Shown: one piece after another, positions 44,451-53,227 of the stretch
Numbering within the stretch: the stretch's first letter is position 1
Layout: each line of letters starts with the position of its first letter
Source of the DNA: Rs1 sp036960485
GTDB taxonomy: Bacteria; Pseudomonadota; Gammaproteobacteria; Pseudomonadales; Balneatricaceae
Direction: 5' to 3'
Assembly: GCA_036960485.1 (NCBI GenBank)
Contig: JBALXS010000005.1
Coordinates: 1-64,000 of the forward strand
DNA: 64,000 nucleotides
Translations under genes and position numbers: made by a program
The notes under the pieces: generated by a model
The model's database searches: none
What the model was told of the DNA's origin: nothing
Seen by the model: only the letters and a program-made list of their open reading frames with translations

Positions 44451-45311
44451 ATGAATTTTCTTACGCGTAAAGCTCTCTACTCACGCGCACTGTATGGTGG
44501 TATTTGGGCTGCACCTTTACCTATCTGGCTGACAGTGTTTTTTCTTGGCCCTATCATTTTATTAGTATTGCTAAGTTTCTGGAATGTGAAAAGCTTTGTG
44601 CTTACCCCTGATTTCCAGTTTGGTAATTGGGTTAAAATACTCAGTGCAAATTATTTTTGGATCTCTTATTTTAGAACCATTGCCTTTGCATCAGCGGCCG
44701 CGATTATTGTCACGCTGGTGGCGTTACCTTGCTCTTTAGCCATTAGCTTTTTCTTTTCTGATAAAGGACGCATTACCTTACTTTCGCTGTTCGTTATTCC
44801 CTTTTTCACCAGCTATCTAGTGAGAATTTACTCTTGGCAAATCTACCTCACTGAGAATGGCATTATCAGTCAGCTGTTAGGTTTTTTTACGATTCCTTTC
44901 GATAGTTTATTAAACACTCCGTTCGCACTGATTTTAGGGTTTGTAACACTCACTTTTCCAATCGTTATCGTCATCCAATCAATCTCTATGTTGTCGATTG
45001 ATAAAACTTTAATAGATGCTGCATATAACTTAGGTTGCAACTCAAGACGTGTTTTCCATGTGGTTGTGCTACCTGCCGCAAAGCCTGGCATTGTGATCGG
45101 CGCATTGTTCGCCTTTATCTTTTGCTTTGGTGATTTTGTAACACCCACTTATCTAGGCGGAGGCAAATATACCACACTATCAATCTTGATCGCCGACACG
45201 GTTAAGTCAGGCCAACAGTGGCCGCGTGCTGCCGTTATCGCCATCATGATGATATTCACATTACTGCTTGTTGCTTTGAGCAGCATCGCATTTGCCTATC
45301 GGAAGAAATAA
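44451..45311 (+). CDS. ABC permease (PotB-like)
   Basis: Inner-membrane permease with about six helices (residues ~15-285). The cytoplasmic EAA-like loop reads IDAAYNLGCNSRRVFHVVVLPAAKPGI, which docks on the ATPase. It pairs with the next permease to form the channel for the PotD-like binding protein. The family usually transports polyamines, opines or similar cations. Sixty-four nt after the binding-protein stop; 2 nt before the next start. Confidence 0.9.
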   Translation: MNFLTRKALYSRALYGGIWAAPLPIWLTVFFLGPIILLVLLSFWNVKSFVLTPDFQFGNWVKILSANYFWISYFRTIAFASAAAIIVTLVALPCSLAISFFFSDKGRITLLSLFVIPFFTSYLVRIYSWQIYLTENGIISQLLGFFTIPFDSLLNTPFALILGFVTLTFPIVIVIQSISMLSIDKTLIDAAYNLGCNSRRVFHVVVLPAAKPGIVIGALFAFIFCFGDFVTPTYLGGGKYTTLSILIADTVKSGQQWPRAAVIAIMMIFTLLLVALSSIAFAYRKK

Positions 45312-45313
45312 CC

Positions 45314-46105
45314 ATGAGAGTTTCTAAAAATACCCGATTAATGTTCAAAGCTTATTGCGTATGTATCGTGTTGTTTCTCTACGCGCCGATTATTACCAAT
45401 TTTGTTTTTTCTTTCAATTCAGATCGATTCCCAACATTGCCTTTAGGTAGCTTTACTTGGCAGTGGTATCACTTAGCCTTTGCTGACGAGCTATTGCATG
45501 AAGCATTTGGCAATACCTTATTGATAGGTTTAATCAGTGCGCCAATCGCAACATTTTTAGGTTTTGCAGCGGCGTATGCAGATTATCGCTTTAACTTTTT
45601 AGGTAAAAAAATACTGCTAGTGTTCGCTTTATTACCCCCTTTGGTGCCGCTAGTGGTGGTGGGTTTAGCGATGTTAGCCTATTTATCTCGACTTGGAATG
45701 TCAGGCACAGTAGAGGCAATTATTGTCAGTCATATAGTGCTTGCAGCGCCTTTCGCTATGGCCGTTATACGCTTGCGCTTTGAGCAGATTGACAGCAATT
45801 TAGAATACGCAGCACAAAATTTGGGCGCCAGTAACTGGCGTGCCTTTTATGAAGTAGTTATTCCATCGACTAAAACAGCTGTGTTCGCCGCTTTCTTGCT
45901 TTGTTTCGCCGTTTCCTTTGATGAGTACGCAGTGAGTTGGTTCGTTGGTGGATTACACGAGACGACTTCAGTGAGAATTCTCAGCTTCTTACAAAGTGCG
46001 GTAAGCCCACGCATTAACGCGATTGGATCAGTGACTTTTATCGTATCGATTACCTTAATACTCAGTGCTCAAATCTTATTAATGAAACGTACAAAAAGTA
46101 TATAG
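45314..46105 (+). CDS. ABC permease (PotC-like)
   Basis: Second inner-membrane permease of the PotABCD-like transporter, ~264 aa with six predicted helices. Visible: LYAPIITNFVFSFNSDRFP at the N-terminus and the EAA loop LEYAAQNLGASNWRAFYEVVIP. ATG 45314 directly follows the previous stop; an in-frame upstream frame from 45218 overlaps the first permease and is rejected. It ends 11 nt before the ATPase. Confidence 0.9.
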   Translation: MRVSKNTRLMFKAYCVCIVLFLYAPIITNFVFSFNSDRFPTLPLGSFTWQWYHLAFADELLHEAFGNTLLIGLISAPIATFLGFAAAYADYRFNFLGKKILLVFALLPPLVPLVVVGLAMLAYLSRLGMSGTVEAIIVSHIVLAAPFAMAVIRLRFEQIDSNLEYAAQNLGASNWRAFYEVVIPSTKTAVFAAFLLCFAVSFDEYAVSWFVGGLHETTSVRILSFLQSAVSPRINAIGSVTFIVSITLILSAQILLMKRTKSI

Positions 46106-46116
46106 AGAGAAAAAAG

Positions 46117-47241
46117 ATGAATGCAACAGCATCTATAGAATCGCATCAAACCGATCAAAAAATACTTATCTCGCTGCAAGATATCCATAAAAGCTACGGT
46201 AAAGTAACCATCATTAAAGCATTAAACTTAGATATTGATGAAGGTAAATTTGTCGCGATTATGGGGCCTTCTGGCTGCGGTAAAAGTACCTTATTGCGTT
46301 GTATCGCAGGTTTAGAAGAAGTGACGAGCGGTGAAATAACACGCCACGGTGAAGTCATTAATGATTTACCTATTTGGGAGAGAGATGCGCCGTTAGTTTG
46401 GCAATCTCTGGCATTATTTCCGTTTTTATCGGTGCTCGAGAATGTTGAATTTGGCTTGAGAATGCGCGGAATGAAAGCCGCTGAGCGAAAAACTAAAGCG
46501 ATGATTTGGCTAACACGTTTAGGCCTAGAAGATTATGCACAGCGCAATATCGATCAATTATCAGGTGGGCAGCGACAACGTGTTGCCCTAGCGCGCAGTT
46601 TAGTGACTGAGCCTTCAGTGTTATTGCTTGATGAACCGCTCAGCGCATTAGATGCTCACTTATCAATAAAGATGCAAAGTGAGTTAAAAAGATTACAAAG
46701 AGAGCTGGGCATTACTTTTATTTATGTCACACACAGCCACTCAGAAGCGTTTTCCATGGCAGACCAAGTGGTGATCATGAATGAGGGGAATATCGAGCAA
46801 ATAGGTGCACCAGAAGATATCTATTTAAAGCCTGCCAGTGCTTTTGTCGCCAACTTCTTGGGTGGTAATAACATTATTCAATGTACCGCGCATGTGAATA
46901 AGTTGCACCAAGTGGTTTTAGGTAATGCCGATGGCACTTTTAAATGTGATCACCCGATGGTAAATACCATTGAAAGTGGCGAAAAAGTTAATTTAATCAT
47001 TCGCGCAGATCAAATTACCCTCAATACCAAAACGGGTTGGGCTGACAATGAAATTCATTGCCAAATACTTGGCGAAGAATTTATTGGAGCGCTAGTCAAT
47101 TTGAGATTGGAGACGGCTTCAGGGCAGCAAATTACAGTACAGCTGCAGCAAAAAGATCGAAGCAATTTAGATATTCAAATTGGTGCGGGAATAGTGGCAT
47201 CCTGGCATTCAACTGACGGTCATATTATCAATGTGGTTTAG
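46117..47241 (+). CDS. ABC ATPase (PotA-like)
   Basis: Cytoplasmic ATPase energising the PotABCD-like importer. Walker A GPSGCGKST (residues 50-58), Q-loop in DAPLVWQSLALFPFLSV, signature LSGGQRQRVALARSL, Walker B VLLLDEPLSALD, H-loop YVTHSHSEA, then a C-terminal TOBE-type regulatory region (~290-370). GAGAG precedes the ATG. Last gene of the operon; the hairpin at 47295-47338 may end its transcript. Confidence 0.94.
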   Translation: MNATASIESHQTDQKILISLQDIHKSYGKVTIIKALNLDIDEGKFVAIMGPSGCGKSTLLRCIAGLEEVTSGEITRHGEVINDLPIWERDAPLVWQSLALFPFLSVLENVEFGLRMRGMKAAERKTKAMIWLTRLGLEDYAQRNIDQLSGGQRQRVALARSLVTEPSVLLLDEPLSALDAHLSIKMQSELKRLQRELGITFIYVTHSHSEAFSMADQVVIMNEGNIEQIGAPEDIYLKPASAFVANFLGGNNIIQCTAHVNKLHQVVLGNADGTFKCDHPMVNTIESGEKVNLIIRADQITLNTKTGWADNEIHCQILGEEFIGALVNLRLETASGQQITVQLQQKDRSNLDIQIGAGIVASWHSTDGHIINVV

Positions 47242-47294
47242 CTCTTTAGTGAACCCATAATAGTTTTGAGACCTTAGCTAACGCAAGGTAATAG

Positions 47295-47338
47295 TTAGTG
47301 TCCATCCAGCAACGACTCCGTTTCAGGATGAATACTAA
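47295..47338. repeat. Short inverted-repeat hairpin related to the MITE-like element
   Basis: Arms TTAGTGTCCATCCAGCAACG and the complement of TTAGTATTCATCCTGAAACG sit back to back. The TAGTGTCCATCCAG(A/C)AACG end is the same as the ends of the 42989-43153 element, so the ABC operon is bracketed by related sequences. Confidence 0.6.
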
Positions 47339-47372
47339 TTAGCTAGGGTCTCGTTTTAATGAAGAGGCAAAT

Positions 47373-48050
47373 ATGAAGCAAAGAATTTTAGCATACGGTG
47401 ATTCCAATACATGGGGCTGGGAAGCAGTGGAAACTGCATTTCCTGCAAAGCGATATAACGATGAAGAGCGCTGGGCTGGCGTAATGGATAACACGTTAGG
47501 AGAGCAATACAGCGTGGTTGTTGATGGTTTAGCAGTTAGATCAACAGATATAGATGATGCGATGGATTGGAGTTCGGTGAAGGCTGAATTTTTCAATAGT
47601 AAGAAAACTTTGCCTGCTGCTATTGCCCGCGAAATGCCAGTAGATTGGATTATTATCATGCTGGGAACTAATGATTTAAGAGCGCAGTGTGAGCGCAGTG
47701 CACAAGATATCGCGAATGCAATCATAGGCTTAACGGAACAAGTTGCATTGTGTGAAGGTGGAGTTGCCTATCCCTATGCAGCCCCTAAATGCTTAGTTGT
47801 AGCGCCGCCATTATTGAGTGAAAAGTTGCACCCTGAATTTGTCGATCAATTTGCAGGGGGGAGAGAAAAATCAGAAAAGCTAGGGTCTGCGCTGCAAAAA
47901 GCGGCACAAGCTGCAAATGTAGCTTTTTTTGATGCAACCAGTGTGATCCCAGAAGTTGCAGGAATTGACGGACTACACATGAGCCAAGCACAGCATGAAA
48001 CGCTGGGTGTGGCACTCGCAAATGTAATTAAACAGCTATCAGTTAAATAA
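47373..48050 (+). CDS. SGNH/GDSL hydrolase, cytosolic
   Basis: Esterase-like SGNH hydrolase of 225 aa. Block I YGDSNTWGW (Ser11), block III LGTNDLRAQ, and block V DGLHMSQAQHETLG carry the catalytic Ser, Gly/Asn and Asp/His. No signal peptide, so it acts in the cytosol, unlike its paralogue at 50441-51193 that is exported. AGAGG precedes the ATG. Relatives are arylesterases or acyl hydrolases; the substrate is unknown. Placed after the PotABCD-like operon in the same direction. Confidence 0.88.
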   Translation: MKQRILAYGDSNTWGWEAVETAFPAKRYNDEERWAGVMDNTLGEQYSVVVDGLAVRSTDIDDAMDWSSVKAEFFNSKKTLPAAIAREMPVDWIIIMLGTNDLRAQCERSAQDIANAIIGLTEQVALCEGGVAYPYAAPKCLVVAPPLLSEKLHPEFVDQFAGGREKSEKLGSALQKAAQAANVAFFDATSVIPEVAGIDGLHMSQAQHETLGVALANVIKQLSVK

Positions 48051-48128
48051 CTAGCAAGGAGAGAACCTCAAGGCACAAAAAACGGCAGGAAAAACTTAAC
48101 CCAATACATAAATCACACAGGTAATATT

Positions 48129-48557
48129 ATGAAAAATTTAGTTATAAAAAAAATAAAAGTACTAGGCTCATCATTAAAAGTACTAACCAAGCCTCTAAAA
48201 ATAATAGCACTTTCACTCGGTATTATTGCTATAGGCTCACCTGCAATAGCGGCAGATAAATCTACAGCAAATGTGCTTGAATACGTTACTTTTCGCGCTG
48301 CGGATAATGTAAATGTGGATAAACTGGCACGAGTTGCAGTTGATATAGATAAAGTACTCATCGATTATCCTGGTTTCATTGATAGACAAGTATCACTGCA
48401 AGAAGATGGTACTTGGGTTGAAGTGGTGTATTGGGAAAATATTGAAACGGCCAAAGGCGCTCTAGATAAGTTTTTGAAAGATCCAAAAACCGCAGAGTTT
48501 TTAGGTTTGGTTGATCCTAAAAGCGTGACATTAGTGTATTCAAGTATTAAGCACTAA
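48129..48557 (+). CDS. Exported ABM-like protein, paralogue 1
   Basis: Small exported protein of 142 aa with a long, very basic N-region and a signal peptide (cleavage predicted after AIA, near residue 42). The mature part looks like a dimeric alpha/beta-barrel (ABM-type) domain: EYVTFRAADNVNVDKLARVA, YPGFIDRQVSLQEDGTWVEVVYWE, FLGLVDPKSVTLVYSS. It is a paralogue of the protein at 55928-56329, sharing GTWVEVVYW and FLxLVD. Function is unknown; the fold often forms small oxygenases or stress-response dimers. Confidence 0.75.
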   Translation: MKNLVIKKIKVLGSSLKVLTKPLKIIALSLGIIAIGSPAIAADKSTANVLEYVTFRAADNVNVDKLARVAVDIDKVLIDYPGFIDRQVSLQEDGTWVEVVYWENIETAKGALDKFLKDPKTAEFLGLVDPKSVTLVYSSIKH

Positions 48558-48567
48558 TTAGTGTTAT

Positions 48568-48601
48568 TGCAGTAAGTAAGGGCTGCTCTTTACTTACTGC
48601 A
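48568..48601 (+). terminator. Hairpin after ABM-like gene 1
   Basis: Perfect 12-bp stem TGCAGTAAGTAA / TTACTTACTGCA with a 10-base loop, 11 bases after the stop codon. There is no U-run, so it may stabilise the 3' end rather than terminate on its own. Confidence 0.6.
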
Positions 48602-48837
48602 TGCTATTAGCTTGATGAGATAATTAAGAAACATAACAGCGTGAATTTCTTTAGAGTTTTATATTAAAGCAACGCTCTAGATCAGGGAATAGTAATTGAT
48701 TTGTTTAACGCCTAGTGCCTATAGATAGGATTGTTAAAACTCTGGCAATCATTATTTTATGAAGAAGGTCATTCTTTGAATCGCTGCTCTAGCAAAAAAT
48801 ATCCATATTTTCGTTTATTCAAAACGAGGAAACTATT

Positions 48838-49827
48838 ATGTCACGGCTCACTCTCCCTCCTCTTAATGCCTTGAGAGCTTTTGAAGTTGCTTCGCGTCAT
48901 ATGAGTTTCAAGCATGCAGCTGATGAGTTATGTATTACTCCTACTGCCATTAGCCATCGCATTCGCACCTTAGAAAATTGGTTGGGACTGAAGTTGTTCA
49001 ATCGATTGAATAGATCGCTCGAATTAACCAAAGAGGGTGAAGCATATGCTTACAAAGTCAATCAAGCTTTTGAATTATTAACACAAGCTTCCGCTGACTT
49101 GAAAAATTCCAGTGAAGAAGGCGAGCTAGTTATCTCTACAACAATGTCTTTTGCATCGAACTGGCTCACTGAGAAGTTGCAGAGTTTTCAACTTGAATTT
49201 AGCGATTTGAAAGTTAGGGTAGAAGGAGCTGATAGTGTGCTGGATCTGAACCGGTCAAACGTAGATATTGCCATCCGCTTTGGCGAGGGAGATTATGATG
49301 ATCTTCATTTCAAAATGCTCTTCACTGATTATGTTACACCGATTTGTTCACCTGAACTGGCTAAAAAGCTGCGCACTCCTACAGATTTAATAAACGCTCC
49401 ACGTATCGATTACCATTGGGTTGGTTTTTCAGCAAAAGATCCGTCCTGGGAAACATGGTTTACAGCAGCAGGCATCAATCATCATGAACAACAACCTATA
49501 CCTACGTTTAGCGATGAACATATGGCTCTAACTTTAGCTAAAGCTGGCAAGGGAATAGCACTAATTGGTACCACGGCTGTTGCTCAAGCTATCGTTTGTG
49601 GAGAGCTAGTGCGGCCATTTCCAATCGCACTAAAATACTACACCTATTATTTTACATGCCTGCCAAATATGTTGAGTCGGCATAAAGTGGCTGTTTTTTA
49701 TGAATGGCTTAATAGAGAAGCAAAAAACTTTGAAGAATTGATCGAAACAGATCCACGCATAAAATTTGATAAAATTTTCGCTATAGATGAAGTTGAAAGC
49801 AACTTTGTAAACCAATCTGAACATTAA
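48838..49827 (+). CDS. LysR-family regulator (GcvA-like), paralogue B
   Basis: LysR-type regulator of 329 aa, close paralogue of the one at 42012. HTH: LPPLNALRAFEVASRHMSF, TAISHRIRTLENWLGLKLF. Effector domain: STTMSFASNWLTEKLQSF, DIAIRFGEGDYDDL, FSDEHMALTLAKAGKGIALIG. It has a longer C-terminal tail than paralogue A. GAGGAAA precedes the ATG. It is followed in the same direction by an SMR pump, an exported SGNH hydrolase and a GST, which may be its targets. Confidence 0.92.
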   Translation: MSRLTLPPLNALRAFEVASRHMSFKHAADELCITPTAISHRIRTLENWLGLKLFNRLNRSLELTKEGEAYAYKVNQAFELLTQASADLKNSSEEGELVISTTMSFASNWLTEKLQSFQLEFSDLKVRVEGADSVLDLNRSNVDIAIRFGEGDYDDLHFKMLFTDYVTPICSPELAKKLRTPTDLINAPRIDYHWVGFSAKDPSWETWFTAAGINHHEQQPIPTFSDEHMALTLAKAGKGIALIGTTAVAQAIVCGELVRPFPIALKYYTYYFTCLPNMLSRHKVAVFYEWLNREAKNFEELIETDPRIKFDKIFAIDEVESNFVNQSEH

Positions 49828-49873
49828 TCATCCCTATCAAGCGTTTGGGCTCTGTAAGCAAAAAAGGATTCAT

Positions 49874-50191
49874 ATGGCTTGGATATGGCTATTAGTCGCT
49901 GGTGTGTTTGAAATAACTTTTGCTGCATTGCTCAAGCTATCAGATGGCTTTACAAAACCTGTTTACACATTGTTATTTATCTTGGCAGCAATGATCTCTT
50001 TGTATTGCCTTACCAGAGCGATGGAAAGTATTCCTATTGGTACTGCATATGCAGTTTGGACAGGTATTGGTGCTGTGGGAGCAGTGTTTCTAGGCAGCTT
50101 TCTATTCGGAGAAAGTTTAGGTTTATTGCGGATGTTCTTTGTTTTTCTTCTTATTAGCTCGATTATCGGGCTGAAATTTGTATCGACATGA
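49874..50191 (+). CDS. SMR-family efflux protein (SugE/Gdx-like)
   Basis: Small multidrug-resistance pump of 105 aa with four helices. The essential Glu13 lies in AGVFEITFAALLKLSDG; RAMESIPIGTAYAVWTGIGAVG and the C-terminal helix complete the family. The pattern is nearer to the SugE/Gdx (guanidinium exporter) branch than to EmrE, but I see no guanidine riboswitch in the short leader, and assignment of substrate is uncertain. AAGGA precedes the ATG. Confidence 0.87.
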   Translation: MAWIWLLVAGVFEITFAALLKLSDGFTKPVYTLLFILAAMISLYCLTRAMESIPIGTAYAVWTGIGAVGAVFLGSFLFGESLGLLRMFFVFLLISSIIGLKFVST

Positions 50192-50440
50192 GCCGTAAAT
50201 TCTTAGCCAATTGGAGAGTCATTGTTGAGCACAGATCGATAATTGCCTCATTGAGATTTAATTTTGCCATGACAATAACCGCAATCAAAAGTACTTGCGT
50301 TTCTATACAGGCAAGTTCGATAAAGCCCATACTATCTTTATTAAGCTAGAGCCGAGAATAGAACTATCTTCTTATTTTGAACTTAAAAGTTAATATAAAT
50401 CATTAGACCAATCAATCTTAATTAAAGGAACTAACGACAC

Positions 50441-51193
50441 ATGAATACCAACATTACGCTTTTAGCTAGCAGCACCTTAATTAGTATTACTCTGTTAACA
50501 GCACCAATGGCCCTGGCAGAGCCTTTGCGCGTTCTCACTTACGGCGATTCTAATACTTGGGGCTGGAACCCACTTGAAAAAGGTTATCCAGCAACGCGCT
50601 TTTCAGATCAACAAAGATGGTCTGGGATCTTAGACAAAGCGCTAGGTGAAGATGTGAAAGTAATAGTAGATGGGATGGTAGGACGCACTACCAATATCGA
50701 TAATAAGGCTGCTGTAGGTACGATAGCTGCAACAGATTTTAATGGACGAACTTCACTACCAGTGAGCATTGCTAAACATTCGCCAGTAGATCTAGTGGTT
50801 ATCATGCTGGGAACCAATGATTTGCAAATGGGGCGTGAGCGTCCACCGATGCTAATCGCCAAAGCAGCTTTTGATTTGGCTGATTTAGCTAAATCTGTAA
50901 AACAGCCAATTTTTAGCGTTTATCCTGCACCTAAAGTGTTGGTGATCGCGCCTGCAGCCTTGGGGGATACTTCTAAAACACCTCTTAATTCGTTCTTCGG
51001 TGTCGCTGAAAAACCTTCCACTCAACTCTCTTCTGCTTTTACTAGCGAAGCTAAGAGTAGAAATATTCCTTTCTTTGACGCTTCGTTAGTGGTTAAAACG
51101 CAAGGGATTGATGGTATTCACTTTAACCTTGAAAATCATAACCAACTAGGAAAAGCTCTAGCCTTAAAGATTACTAAGTTACTTAATAAGTAA
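50441..51193 (+). CDS. SGNH/GDSL hydrolase, exported
   Basis: Exported paralogue of the cytosolic hydrolase at 47373. A Sec signal (residues 1-26, cleavage after ALA) precedes block I TYGDSNTWGW (Ser37), block III LGTNDLQMG and block V DGIHFNLENHNQLG. The rest of the chain aligns throughout, so the pair reflects one duplication plus gain or loss of the signal. AAGGA is 11 bases before the ATG. It may deacylate or cleave an ester outside the inner membrane; the substrate is unknown. Confidence 0.88.
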   Translation: MNTNITLLASSTLISITLLTAPMALAEPLRVLTYGDSNTWGWNPLEKGYPATRFSDQQRWSGILDKALGEDVKVIVDGMVGRTTNIDNKAAVGTIAATDFNGRTSLPVSIAKHSPVDLVVIMLGTNDLQMGRERPPMLIAKAAFDLADLAKSVKQPIFSVYPAPKVLVIAPAALGDTSKTPLNSFFGVAEKPSTQLSSAFTSEAKSRNIPFFDASLVVKTQGIDGIHFNLENHNQLGKALALKITKLLNK

Positions 51194-51220
51194 CTTTGTA
51201 GAGTTAGGTTTGAAGTTAAT

Positions 51221-51257
51221 GACTTCTATCTGCTTAATATAACAGTAGATAGAAGTC
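51221..51257 (+). terminator. Hairpin after exported SGNH hydrolase gene
   Basis: Arms GACTTCTATCTGC (51221-51233) and GTAGATAGAAGTC (51245-51257) pair over 13 bp with one G-U, 28 bases after the stop. There is no U-run beyond it; terminator or 3' stabiliser. Confidence 0.55.
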
Positions 51258-51340
51258 GTGGAGCGTAATTAGAATCATTCGTCAGTATCGTTTCAACTGC
51301 TTTTGTTCATCGTAAAAACTATTACACAAAGGATTTATTT

Positions 51341-52027
51341 ATGATCGATTTGTACACAGCATCAACACCTAACGGCCATAAGGTTTCTGTTGCTTTAGAA
51401 GAGTTATCGCTAGAGTACCGAGCGCATAAAATAGATTTTTCAAAGAATGAACAAAAAGAAGATTGGTTTTTAAAGCTAAACCCGAATGGAAGAATCCCGG
51501 TAATCATCGATCGTGATGAGGATGACTTTGGCGTATTTGAATCGGGCGCTATCTTGCTATACTTAGCAGAAAAAACCGGCAGGCTAATGCCGACAGACCG
51601 AAAAGGTCGCTCCAAAGTCACGCAGTGGCTTATGTTTCAAATGGGAGGTTTGGGACCTATGATGGGCCAAGCTGAAGTTTTCTATCGCTATTTCCCTGAA
51701 AAAATCCCTTCGGCCATAAATCGCTATCAGAATGAAAGCCGCCGCTTACTGCAAGTACTGGATTTAGGGTTGCAAGAAACACAGTGGTTGGCCGGGAATG
51801 AAATGAGTATTGCTGATATTGCCAATTGGTGCTGGGCTCGTACCTACAAGTGGTCAGGGGTGAGTATAGATGGATTACCTAATCTACAGCATTGGTTAGA
51901 AACTATGTCGAGAAGGCCAGCCTGTTTAACAGGCGTGGCGATCCCAGAAGTTATGCAAGATATTGATGAAGATAGTATTGATAGTGATGAGTTTTCTACA
52001 GAGACTTTTAAATTAGTTCAGCAATGA
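51341..52027 (+). CDS. Glutathione S-transferase (YfcG/YghU-like)
   Basis: Nu-class-like glutathione transferase or disulphide-bond oxidoreductase of 228 aa. N-terminal thioredoxin fold: TASTPNGHKVSVALEELSL (the TPNGHK motif is typical of YfcG), LNPNGRIPVIID, FESGAILLYLAEKTG. The helical C-terminal domain has QWLMFQMGGLGPMMGQAEVF, MSIADIANWCWA. A tail after residue ~215 is acidic. AAAGGA precedes the ATG. It ends the plus-strand group started by LysR paralogue B. Confidence 0.92.
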   Translation: MIDLYTASTPNGHKVSVALEELSLEYRAHKIDFSKNEQKEDWFLKLNPNGRIPVIIDRDEDDFGVFESGAILLYLAEKTGRLMPTDRKGRSKVTQWLMFQMGGLGPMMGQAEVFYRYFPEKIPSAINRYQNESRRLLQVLDLGLQETQWLAGNEMSIADIANWCWARTYKWSGVSIDGLPNLQHWLETMSRRPACLTGVAIPEVMQDIDEDSIDSDEFSTETFKLVQQ

Positions 52028-52228
52028 GCAACTAAACGATAGTTGCTTTAAGACGGGTAGTGCTAGAAATGAGCAATTGATAACCGGTTAGGATGGTGTC
52101 AAAAAACCGCGCGCTAGCGTATACCAGCTATCAAGGTAGCGGGTAAAGGCCAATAATACTGCCGATATACCCGCTAATGATGAGCAAACTTAATACTCCT
52201 TTTTAATACCGTGCGCTGTCACACACGC

Positions 52229-53227
52229 TCAAGATCTTTTATTACGCAACACGTCTAACCCTGCTGCTACAATTAAAACAAGACCTGTTATCATCAAGCT
52301 TAGTTCGGTCGGAACATTCATAAGAATCAGCCCGTTTGACAGCATTCCAAGCAGCCAAACGCCAAGAACTACTCGCACAATCGAACCTTTACCACCAGCA
52401 AATGGAACTCCTGCAAGTAACACCGCTGTTAACACACTGAGCTCTACTCCAATGCCTAATGTACCAGAGGGCGCTGAATTGATTCGCGAAATACTCATTA
52501 AAGCCGCTACTGCGACAAAAAAACCGGTCACTGCGTAGAGAGAAATACCGATAGCTTTAACTCGCAATCCTACCAAAAAAGCAGCACGTTTGTTTACGCC
52601 TAAAGCTATAATTTGCGGTCCAATAGGTAATAGCACCATGGCGATGATACCTATGCTAATCACTATCAACATGATCCAAGTTAGCATTGGAAGCCCCAGA
52701 ATTCGCTCATAACCGATCACCAAGAATTCCTCAGGGAAACCAAAAACAGGATTCGGCGCGAGCCATTGAGCAATACCACGGATTAATGTTAAGGCACCTA
52801 ATGTAACGATAATTGGTGACATTCCAACTGCCGACACTAGCACCCCATTAATTAATCCAACACTAGTGCCTACTACAAGTGTCAAAATAATAGCCCCTGT
52901 AATGCCCAGAGGTTCAAAACTCATCCCTGCGACAACCCCACAAAGAGCAAGGGTGGAGCCCACGGATAGATCAATTTTCCCCGCCATTAGCAGTAGTGCA
53001 AATGGTATGGCTATGGTCATTACTGTTGATACTTGAACGGAAATTGAAATCCAATTATTCAACGTCATGAACACAGGTACGTTAAGATAAAAAAATAACG
53101 CTAGTGCGCCAATAGATACTGGTAGCGTCGCAGCGACAATCAGTTCAAACCAATCCCGCTGTTGTGCCGTGCTATTTTCTTGGTTAACGATATTCTCTGC
53201 AGGGGTCTCTAAATTATTTTCTGTCAT
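52229..53227 (-). CDS. Sugar-type ABC permease (RbsC-like)
   Basis: Inner-membrane permease of the carbohydrate uptake-2 class, ~332 aa with about ten helices. Family segments: GKIDLSVGSTLALCGVVAG, GLINGVLVSAVGMSPIIVTLGALTLIRG, GKGSIVRVVLGVWLLGMLSNGL. The start overlaps the ATPase stop by 4 nt (ATGA). Works with the RbsA-like ATPase and the binding protein at 54799. The substrate could be a sugar, a nucleoside or an autoinducer-like molecule. Confidence 0.92.
   Translation of the reverse strand: MTENNLETPAENIVNQENSTAQQRDWFELIVAATLPVSIGALALFFYLNVPVFMTLNNWISISVQVSTVMTIAIPFALLLMAGKIDLSVGSTLALCGVVAGMSFEPLGITGAIILTLVVGTSVGLINGVLVSAVGMSPIIVTLGALTLIRGIAQWLAPNPVFGFPEEFLVIGYERILGLPMLTWIMLIVISIGIIAMVLLPIGPQIIALGVNKRAAFLVGLRVKAIGISLYAVTGFFVAVAALMSISRINSAPSGTLGIGVELSVLTAVLLAGVPFAGGKGSIVRVVLGVWLLGMLSNGLILMNVPTELSLMITGLVLIVAAGLDVLRNKRS

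Noticed and set aside
49828..49873. Search for a guanidine or other riboswitch before the SMR gene
   Set aside because: The gap is only 46 bases and shows no ACGR-loop hairpins or other known fold.
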